DNA of 7,609 nucleotides from an uncultured Thermoleophilia bacterium (GTDB lineage: Bacteria > Actinomycetota > Thermoleophilia > Gaiellales > F1-60-MAGs149): the NCBI GenBank assembly GCA_902806305.1, contig CADCWC010000187.1, positions 1-7,609 on the forward strand, in the 5' to 3' direction. Positions 1 through 5,001 of the stretch are shown here, one piece after another. A program made the translations under genes and the position numbers. The notes under the pieces are model-generated. The model saw only the letters and a list, made by a program, of their open reading frames with translations, had not been told where the DNA came from and searched no databases. Numbering within the stretch: position 1 is the stretch's first letter; every line of letters begins with the position of its first letter.

Positions 1-309
1 TTCGCGCCTCGTGCGGGCAGCGCGGAGGCCATCACGGTGCACGCCGGCGAGGCGCTTGCCCTGCCGGGTCGCTGGCCGCACTGGGTCGAGCACCACGGGC
101 CCGAGCCGACCGTCACGTTCGAGGTCGAGTACTGGACGCCCGCCTCGGCGCGCGAGCGGAAGCTCCACGACGTCAACTGGGCGCTCCGTCGCCTCGGCCT
201 GCACCCGGCACCGCCGGCCGCCCGGCCGCGGCGCGACGGAGCCAAGCGGGTCGCCTTCGACGTGGCCGCGCGCCTCAGCGGCCGCGGGAAGGCCTTCACC
301 GGTGCCTGA
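1..309 (+). CDS. Cupin/JmjC-like domain protein, C-terminal part (5' end outside window)
   Basis: The frame is open from the first base, so this is the last 102 codons of a longer gene, ending in TGA at 307-309. The visible peptide has the shape of the last strands of a cupin-like/JmjC fold: a Gly-Glu-Ala-Leu turn, then Leu-Pro-Gly-Arg-Trp-Pro-His-Trp-Val-Glu (window residues 21-30), where His27 is placed like the third metal ligand of these barrels. A strand with Phe-Glu-Val-Glu-Tyr-Trp-Thr-Pro follows, then a helix with Asn-Trp-Ala-Leu-Arg-Arg-Leu-Gly-Leu-His-Pro, a tail I associate with bacterial cupin-like proteins related to Fe(II)/2-oxoglutarate hydroxylases. The first two metal ligands and the substrate site lie upstream, so activity cannot be judged. 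It converges with recO. The family call is by motif memory only; the substrate is unknown. Confidence 0.6.
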   Translation, partial: FAPRAGSAEAITVHAGEALALPGRWPHWVEHHGPEPTVTFEVEYWTPASARERKLHDVNWALRRLGLHPAPPAARPRRDGAKRVAFDVAARLSGRGKAFTGA

Positions 310-311
310 GG

Positions 312-341
312 GCCGAGCGGGTCGTCGCCGAGCGGGTCGTC
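312..341. repeat. Two perfect tandem copies of a 15-base unit
   Basis: GCCGAGCGGGTCGTC occurs twice back to back at 312-326 and 327-341, and a decayed third copy (GCCGGGCGAATCCTC) follows at 342-356. The array starts two bases after the stop codon of the cupin-like gene and fills nearly half of the 69-base gap between the convergent cupin-like and recO genes. The 15-base period is a multiple of three, so it would keep frame if it came from a coding end. I see no convincing terminator hairpin with a T-tract in this gap on either strand. Confidence 0.85.
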
Positions 342-378
342 GCCGGGCGAATCCTCGTCCGCCACACCTCCGGCGGCC

Positions 379-1110
379 TCAGCGGTAGCTGCGGAGCTGC
401 ACGCCGCCGTGCTGGGCGTAGCTCTCGGCCAGCGCGCGCTGGATCTGACGGCCCGCGGCGCCGGTCGGGGGGCCGACCGACCCGAGCGGCGCCCGCAGCA
501 GCGCGGCCATCGCCTCGAGCGTGCCCGGTGCGACCGCGAAGCCGCCTCCACAGCCGCCGCAGACGACACCACCCGCCGCGGCGTCGTAGCGGGCCAGCGG
601 TCCCCCGCCACCGCACGCCGCGCAGGCGTCGAGCCGCGGGGCCCAGCCGGCCAGCGTCAGGAGCTTCAGCCCGAAGGCGAGCGCCAGCGGGTCCTGGGCG
701 GGGACGGACGGCGTCGGCGTCGGCAGCGTCGCGAGCACCTCGAGGAATCGCACCAGACCGTCGTAGAGACGCTCGTTGGGGTGCTGCTCCGGGAAGAGCT
801 TCGTCACCGTCTCGACGCCGACCGTGGCGACCGCGAGCCGGTACGGATCCGTGCGGACCTCGTCCGCCGTGGCCACCGTCGCGGCACCCGTGACCGTGGA
901 GAGCTCGCCGCGCCCGGCGTGCAGCACGAGCTCGACCCGGCTGAGCGGCTCCAGGCGCCCGCCGAACCGCGACCGGGTCCGGCGCACGCCCTTGCAGATC
1001 GCGCCGACGCGGCCGTGCTCCCGGGTCAGCAGGTGCAGGATGCGGTCGGCCTCCGCGAAGCGGAACGACCGGAGGACCACCGCCTCGACCTTGACGCTGC
1101 GCCCCGGCAC
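379..1110 (-). CDS. recO: DNA repair protein RecO
   Basis: This encodes the recombination mediator RecO (243 aa, normal length). RecO works with RecR and RecF to load RecA on SSB-coated single-stranded DNA at gaps and to anneal complementary strands. The N-terminal OB-fold is visible from about residue 6, opening with Val-Lys-Val-Glu-Ala-Val-Val-Leu-Arg and continuing through the Thr-Arg-Glu-His-Gly-Arg-Val strand and the Cys-Lys-Gly-Val-Arg-Arg basic stretch. A helical region follows (about 85-160), then a four-cysteine zinc finger, Cys163-x2-Cys166 and Cys184-x2-Cys187, as in many actinobacterial and Gram-positive RecO proteins. The GTG start is the only one available: the same frame is closed by the glutaredoxin TAG 15 bases upstream. 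It is the last gene of the mutM-glutaredoxin-recO cluster and probably co-transcribed with it. The identification is firm. Confidence 0.93.
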   Translation of the reverse strand: MPGRSVKVEAVVLRSFRFAEADRILHLLTREHGRVGAICKGVRRTRSRFGGRLEPLSRVELVLHAGRGELSTVTGAATVATADEVRTDPYRLAVATVGVETVTKLFPEQHPNERLYDGLVRFLEVLATLPTPTPSVPAQDPLALAFGLKLLTLAGWAPRLDACAACGGGGPLARYDAAAGGVVCGGCGGGFAVAPGTLEAMAALLRAPLGSVGPPTGAAGRQIQRALAESYAQHGGVQLRSYR

Positions 1111-1113
1111 GGG

Positions 1114-1118
1114 CCTCC
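1114..1118 (-). promoter_or_regulatory. Ribosome binding site of recO (GGAGG)
   Basis: On the minus strand GGAGG lies within the 15-base gap between the glutaredoxin stop and the recO GTG. The spacer is only three bases (CCC), shorter than usual, but the Shine-Dalgarno core is perfect and no other start is available in that frame, so it fixes the start at 1110. Confidence 0.6.
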
Positions 1119-1125
1119 GGGCCGC

Positions 1126-1404
1126 CTATGAGCGGGCGGCGGCCGCGACCAGCCCGGTCAGCTCGCCCGACCGGTCGAGGGCGCGGAGCTGGTCGAAGCC
1201 GCCGATCGGCCTGCCGCCGATCAGGATCTGCGGCACGGTCATCCGACCGGTCAGCTCCATGAGCCTGCTCCGGAAGCCGGGGTCCTGGTCGACGTTGACC
1301 TCGTCGAACTCGATCGATCGTTGCCGGAGGAGCTGCTTCGCGCGGTCGCAGTATCCGCACCAGTCGGCGGTGTAGACGACGACGGAATTCGCTGAGTGAG
1401 TCAC
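1126..1404 (-). CDS. grxC: Glutaredoxin, GrxC-like, with CGYC active site
   Basis: A 92-aa single-domain thioredoxin-fold protein that reduces disulfides or mixed disulfides using a low-molecular-weight thiol. Visible in order: strand Val-Val-Val-Tyr-Thr, active site Trp15-Cys16-Gly17-Tyr18-Cys19, the second strand with Phe-Asp-Glu-Val-Asn-Val-Asp, the cis-proline motif Thr56-Val57-Pro58-Gln59-Ile60, then Gly63-Gly64 and Ile67-Gly68-Gly69-Phe70-Asp71, the glutathione-binding loop typical of GrxC. Both cysteines make it a dithiol type. The CGYC centre is the one I recall for mycoredoxin-1 of mycobacteria, while the C-terminal half looks like classical GrxC, so the in vivo thiol partner is open. 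The GTG start at 1404 overlaps the mutM TGA (GTGA), implying translational coupling, and I see no strong separate ribosome binding site. A much longer open frame upstream in the same phase is antisense-like noise within mutM and the cyclase. Confidence 0.9.
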   Translation of the reverse strand: MTHSANSVVVYTADWCGYCDRAKQLLRQRSIEFDEVNVDQDPGFRSRLMELTGRMTVPQILIGGRPIGGFDQLRALDRSGELTGLVAAAARS

Positions 1405-2312
1405 AGCGGATCGAACGCCCGGCGCAGGGCCGGCATTCCCCCGGCCGGGCGGCTCCCGCGGGCCGCGCGGCGGCGCTGGCACGAGGGGCACACGTGCGTG
1501 CCGCGACCGGCCACGCGCAGCTTGACCACCTCGCGGCCGCAGGTCGGGCACGGCTCGCCGGTCCGGCCGAAGACGGCGAACCGCTCCTGCATCGACCCGT
1601 GCCCGCCGTCCGACGTCCGGTAGTCGCGGATGCTCGCGCCCTGGGCCTCGATGCCGAGGGCGAGCACCTCGCGGACCGCCTCGACGAGCCGGCGGACGGC
1701 CGCGGGGGAGACGGCGTCGCCCGGCGTCGACGGGTGGACGCGCGCCCGGTGCAGCGCCTCGTCGGCGTAGATGTTGCCGACGCCCGCGACCACGCGCTGG
1801 TCCAGCAGCAGCGCCTTCACCGGCGCCCGTCGACCGGTGAGCGCTCGCCGCAGCGTGGCCGGACGGAAGGCGTCGTCGAGCGGCTCCGGCCCGAGCCGCG
1901 CGTCCAGGTGTGCGGCGAGGTCCGCGTCGCCCAGGAGGATCCACGTCCCGAAGCGCCGCACGTCGAGGAAGTCGAGTCGCGCGCCGTCGTCGAGCTGCAG
2001 CACGGCCCGCGTGTGCGGCGCGACGGGGTGGCCGTCGGCCGGGCGGGCCGGACGGTGGAGCAGGTTGCCCGTCATCCGGAGATGGACGAGCAGCGTGCCC
2101 GCCCGCGCGCCGTGTCGGAGCGGCAGCAGCAGGTACTTCCCACGTCGGCCCGGTGCGCCCAGCACCGCCCCGGTCAGGTCCCGCGCCACGGTCGCCGGGT
2201 TGTGCGGCGCGACGAGACGGGCGTCGAGGATCGCGGCGTCCACGACGCGGCGCCCCGTCACGAGCGGCGCCAGCCCGCGCCGAACGGTCTCGACCTCGGG
2301 CAGCTCGGGCAT
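1401..2312 (-). CDS. mutM: Formamidopyrimidine-DNA glycosylase MutM (Fpg)
   Basis: A 303-aa bifunctional glycosylase/AP lyase that removes 8-oxoguanine and formamidopyrimidines from DNA. The start is set by catalysis: the mature enzyme needs Pro2 at its N-terminus, so the ATG at 2312 giving Met-Pro-Glu-Leu-Pro-Glu-Val-Glu-Thr is chosen over an in-frame GTG at 2321 that would add three residues. All key parts are present: Pro2, Glu3, Lys59 in the Gly-Arg-Arg-Gly-Lys-Tyr loop, the void-filling trio Met80, Arg119 and Phe121, the helix-two-turn-helix (Gly177-Val-Gly-Asn-Ile-Tyr-Ala-Asp-Glu), and the C-terminal zinc finger Cys255-x2-Cys258 and Cys275-x2-Cys278 with Arg270 at the finger hairpin. 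The tail after the last cysteine is about 25 residues, somewhat longer than in many homologues. It leads the mutM-glutaredoxin-recO cluster and is surely functional. Confidence 0.96.
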   Translation of the reverse strand: MPELPEVETVRRGLAPLVTGRRVVDAAILDARLVAPHNPATVARDLTGAVLGAPGRRGKYLLLPLRHGARAGTLLVHLRMTGNLLHRPARPADGHPVAPHTRAVLQLDDGARLDFLDVRRFGTWILLGDADLAAHLDARLGPEPLDDAFRPATLRRALTGRRAPVKALLLDQRVVAGVGNIYADEALHRARVHPSTPGDAVSPAAVRRLVEAVREVLALGIEAQGASIRDYRTSDGGHGSMQERFAVFGRTGEPCPTCGREVVKLRVAGRGTHVCPSCQRRRAARGSRPAGGMPALRRAFDPL

Positions 2313-2319
2313 CCGCCGC

Positions 2320-2325
2320 ACTATG
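2320..2325 (-). promoter_or_regulatory. Possible -10 element of mutM (leaderless candidate)
   Basis: Reading the minus strand, CATAGT stands seven bases before the mutM ATG and matches the key second A and last T of the actinobacterial -10 box. There is no good Shine-Dalgarno before the ATG (GCGGCGG only) and no clear -35. The spacing would put the transcript start at or next to the ATG, giving a leaderless mRNA, which is common in actinobacteria. It could equally be chance. Confidence 0.35.
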
Positions 2326-2435
2326 CCGTACCCGTGCCGGTCCGCCGCGCGCTCGCGGCCGGTCGAGCGCCGACGAGGTCCCCACCCGGACGTCGCGTGC
2401 GGGCACGCCGTCGGTGCGGATGCGCACGAACGGAG

Positions 2436-2459
2436 GCCGACGGGAGCGACGCCCGCGGC
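2436..2459 (-). terminator. Weak GC-rich hairpin after the second cyclase gene
   Basis: On the minus strand, three bases after the cyclase stop codon, GCCGCGGG can pair with CCCGTCGGC (one bulged T) around a seven-base loop. No T-tract follows, so intrinsic termination is uncertain. In so GC-rich a sequence such stems arise often. The rest of the 150-base gap between the cyclase and mutM shows no gene that I can support. Confidence 0.25.
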
Positions 2460-2462
2460 GCG

Positions 2463-4925
2463 TCAGGCGACGACGCGGTCGAGGACCGCCGCCACGTAGC
2501 CGCCGAGCGTCAGGGCGAGCCGCTGCTCGTCGCCCGAGAAGCGCCGTGGCCGACTGTCGAAGAGCTCGACGGCTCCGACGGGACGGTCTCCGACGAGGAG
2601 CGGCACGACGAGCACCGCGCCCGCGTTCCGTCGGCGCAGGCGCGCCACCTCCGTCGGGTCGGCGTCCCGGCTGTCGAGCGAGCAGGCGTACGTGGCGCCG
2701 TCCTCGAGCGCGCGGGCGGTGGACGGGTGGTCGGCGAGCGTGAGCGTCTCGGGCCGCTCGAGCGGCGTCAGTCCCCCGCCCCAGACCTCGGCCACGGGCT
2801 GCAGCGCGGTCCCGCCGTCGACGAGCAGCGAGAGGGCGCACCCGGAGACGCGGAACGCGCCGATCCAGTCGCGCACCACGGCCCGGCTCGCGGTCGTCGC
2901 GTCCCCCGCGCCCGCGGCCTCGTGGGCTCCCGCACCGACGGGCCGCTCCGTCGGCTCGAGGCTCGTCCGGTCGGCTCGCCGCCCGGCCAGGACGGCCGTG
3001 CCCCGCCCGTCGGCCTTCGCCGCGTAGAGCGCGCCGTCCGCCAACTCGAACAGCGCCTCCGGCTCCATCGCGGCCGCCGTGACGGCGACGCCCGCGGAGA
3101 TGGAGAGCGCGCCGACGCCCGGGACGTCGGTGCCGCCGACCGCCGCCACGGTCCGCTGGGCGGCGGTGAGCGCGTCGTCGGGTGAGCCGTGCAGCAGCCA
3201 CGCGAACTCGTCGCCGCCCAGGCGGCCCACGACGTCCTCGCCGCGCGCCGTGGCGCGGAGCGCGTCGGCGACCGCCCGGATGGCCGCGTCGCCCGCCGCG
3301 TGGCCGTGGAAGTCGTTCAGGTGCTTGAGGTGGTCCAGGTCGATGAGGATCAGCGCCACGGGGCCGCCCTGGCGGGCGAGCCGGGCGAGGGCCCGGCGGA
3401 CCTCGTCGTGGAACGCGGCGTGGTTCAGCAGGCCGGTCAGGCTGTCGCGCGACGCCTGATGACGGAGACGCTCCTCGGCCTCGAGGCGCCCCCAGGCCGC
3501 GCTGACCTCGGCCGCCACGAAGCGGGCCAGGTCGATCTCGTCCTGGCGGATCATCCGCGGCTCGTTCCAGGCGCAGCTGAAGCAGCCACGCGCTCCGGCT
3601 CCGTCGAGGAGCGGCAGGAGGAGCACGCTCTCGGCGCCGAGCCGCTCCACGAGCCGCGGATTCAGGTACGCGCAGTCGGGCGCGTCGGGCACGAACACCG
3701 GCTCGCGGCGGGACATCGCGAGCTGGGCCCCGCTCGGCTCCACGCGCGTGTCGACCACCGCCCCGAACGGCGCGCCGGACGAGGCGACGACCCGCAGCAG
3801 GTGGGACGCCGCCGGGTCGGCCGCGAGGACGATGGCGTGCGTGGTGCCGAGCAGCTCCGCCATGCGCCGGGCCGACACGTCGAGGAGCTCCTCGAGGTCC
3901 TTCGCCGCGGCGAGCTCGCGGCTGAGCGTCGCGCCGACGAGCGCCGTCCGCAGCCGGGCGTCCCGTTCGCGGCGCACGAGGTAGGAGCCGAAGGCCGCGC
4001 CGAGCGCACGATAGCGGGCGTCGAGGGAGGCGAGCCGTCGAGCGCTGAACGCGTCGCGTCGGTCGGACGAGAGCACGAGGAAGCCGAGCAGCAGACCCTC
4101 CGGCCGCAGCGGCAGGACGGCCTGGGCGCCGTAGCCGAGCTCGAACCCGGTCCTCGCCCCCGCGTCGTCCGAGTGCCGCTCGGACACGCAGACCACGGGG
4201 CCGAGGACCGCGGCGCGCGCGAAGCTGTCGGTCGCGACGACGCGCGTGGTCAGGCCGGCCGGCGCCGAGCGATGTCCGACCGAGGCCACGATCTCGGCCA
4301 TGGTCGGGAGCGCCTCGTCGACCGTCACGATCGCCGCCGCGACGATGTCGTCACCGAGGACCATCGCGGCCAGCGCGGCCCCGAGCTCGTCCGGCGTGGT
4401 GGCCGAGGACATGCGGGCCCGCAGCCGGTCGAGCTCGAACCCGTGCACCATGCGCTCGGCGAGTCCGGCGACGAGCACGGCCACCGCGACCTCCATGAAC
4501 GTGGCGATGACGAGCGGGGTGAGCTGCTCGACGGTGTCGGCCGTGACGACGACCGCGAGCCGCACGATCAGGAAGGCGACGAGCGTCGGCAGGGCGGTCC
4601 GCCGGTCGAAGACCACGGCCGCGAACACGAGCGGCAGGACGAGGAGCTCGAGGAACGGACTGATCCGTCCGCCGGAGGAGGCCACGGCGACGCCGATCAG
4701 CGCGACCGCCGCGGGCGTCGTGACGCGAAGCAGCGTCACGGACGGGGGTCGCAGCGCGATCAGTCCGGCGGCCGCGACGCCGAGCCCGGCGGCCGCGAGG
4801 ACGCCGGGGACCCAGATCGAGGCCTCCCGCGGCAGCAGGCCGAGCAACGCGACCGGGACGGCGAGGAGGTACAGCGCCACGGCGACGCGGCGGACGACCT
4901 CGATCCGGAAGCGGACGCGTTCCAC
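2463..4925 (-). CDS. Membrane diguanylate cyclase, 6TM-GAF-GAF-GGDEF-GAF (downstream paralogue)
   Basis: An 820-aa protein predicted to make c-di-GMP from two GTP at the inner face of the membrane. Six hydrophobic segments lie at about residues 13-33, 38-57, 64-83, 92-105, 110-128 and 136-156. Next come a divergent GAF-like module (about 165-318), a short helical connector with Leu-Val-Arg-Arg-Glu-Arg-Asp-Ala-Arg-Leu-Arg, a clearer GAF domain (about 330-480), a second signalling helix, and GGDEF (about 484-647). The cyclase core is intact: Asp529 metal site, Asn537-Asp538, Gly541-His542 to Gly545-Asp546, and Gly570-Gly-Asp-Glu-Phe574. The inhibitory product site is Arg561-x-x-Asp564, exactly five residues before the motif. 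Unusually, another GAF-like domain follows (about 678-818). The GTG at 4925 is chosen because AAGGTGAG precedes it and its N-terminus aligns with the upstream paralogue (Val-Glu-x-x-Arg-Phe-Arg); a longer frame would run into that gene. The ligands sensed are unknown. Confidence 0.9.
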   Translation of the reverse strand: MERVRFRIEVVRRVAVALYLLAVPVALLGLLPREASIWVPGVLAAAGLGVAAAGLIALRPPSVTLLRVTTPAAVALIGVAVASSGGRISPFLELLVLPLVFAAVVFDRRTALPTLVAFLIVRLAVVVTADTVEQLTPLVIATFMEVAVAVLVAGLAERMVHGFELDRLRARMSSATTPDELGAALAAMVLGDDIVAAAIVTVDEALPTMAEIVASVGHRSAPAGLTTRVVATDSFARAAVLGPVVCVSERHSDDAGARTGFELGYGAQAVLPLRPEGLLLGFLVLSSDRRDAFSARRLASLDARYRALGAAFGSYLVRRERDARLRTALVGATLSRELAAAKDLEELLDVSARRMAELLGTTHAIVLAADPAASHLLRVVASSGAPFGAVVDTRVEPSGAQLAMSRREPVFVPDAPDCAYLNPRLVERLGAESVLLLPLLDGAGARGCFSCAWNEPRMIRQDEIDLARFVAAEVSAAWGRLEAEERLRHQASRDSLTGLLNHAAFHDEVRRALARLARQGGPVALILIDLDHLKHLNDFHGHAAGDAAIRAVADALRATARGEDVVGRLGGDEFAWLLHGSPDDALTAAQRTVAAVGGTDVPGVGALSISAGVAVTAAAMEPEALFELADGALYAAKADGRGTAVLAGRRADRTSLEPTERPVGAGAHEAAGAGDATTASRAVVRDWIGAFRVSGCALSLLVDGGTALQPVAEVWGGGLTPLERPETLTLADHPSTARALEDGATYACSLDSRDADPTEVARLRRRNAGAVLVVPLLVGDRPVGAVELFDSRPRRFSGDEQRLALTLGGYVAAVLDRVVA

Positions 4926-4928
4926 CGT

Positions 4929-4936
4929 CTCACCTT
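4929..4936 (-). promoter_or_regulatory. Ribosome binding site of the downstream cyclase gene
   Basis: AAGGTGAG on the minus strand, three bases before the GTG at 4925, matches the 3' part of the anti-Shine-Dalgarno partner and puts the core at a normal distance. It decides this start over any further upstream and lies just 3' of the intergenic hairpin. Confidence 0.65.
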
Positions 4937-4941
4937 GGCAG

Positions 4942-4990
4942 GGTCGGCGTGTCGCCCCGCACCCCTTTCGGGGGAACGACACGCCGCACC
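4942..4990 (-). promoter_or_regulatory. Long intergenic hairpin between the two cyclase genes
   Basis: A perfect 10-base inverted repeat (CGGCGTGTCG at 4945-4954 and CGACACGCCG at 4977-4986) fills most of the 76-base gap. It can be extended outward by three pairs past a bulged base. Inside, in the minus-strand transcript, one CCCC can pair with either of two GGGG runs: the near one gives a short CCCC-GAAA-GGGG stem, the far one lengthens the outer stem by four pairs past a UU bulge. The ribosome binding site of the downstream gene begins five bases after the hairpin. No T-tract follows (ACCCTGCC), so an RNA processing, stability, attenuation or protein-binding element seems likelier than a plain terminator. 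Confidence 0.6.
4961..4974 (-). promoter_or_regulatory. CCCCCGnAnGGGGT motif, copy 1 (downstream cyclase)
   Basis: The minus strand reads CCCCCGAAAGGGGT, ending 35 bases before the GTG of the downstream cyclase. It matches 12 of 14 bases with copy 2 before the upstream paralogue, while the flanks have diverged. Its role is unknown; it may be a promoter part, an operator or an RNA stem-loop with a GAAA tetraloop. Confidence 0.5.
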
Positions 4991-5001
4991 ACGCCCGACC
5001 G

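Noticed and set aside
2313..2462. Possible small gene or coding remnant between the cyclase and mutM
   Set aside because: One minus-strand frame reads a plausible-looking stretch (Phe-Val-Arg-Ile-Arg-Thr-Asp-Gly-Val-Pro), but it is only part of a long noise frame crossing both neighbours, with no own start, ribosome binding site or stop pattern.
1494..3185. Long plus-strand open frame antisense to mutM and the downstream cyclase
   Set aside because: Composition is dominated by Arg, Ala, Gly and Pro with no recognisable domain; it spans two well-supported genes and an intergenic gap on the other strand. Such frames are normal in GC-rich DNA.
4926..5001. c-di-GMP riboswitch controlling the downstream cyclase
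   Set aside because: The gap is only 76 bases and lacks the paired-hairpin layout and conserved loop bases of GEMM-type riboswitches; only a single long inverted repeat is seen.
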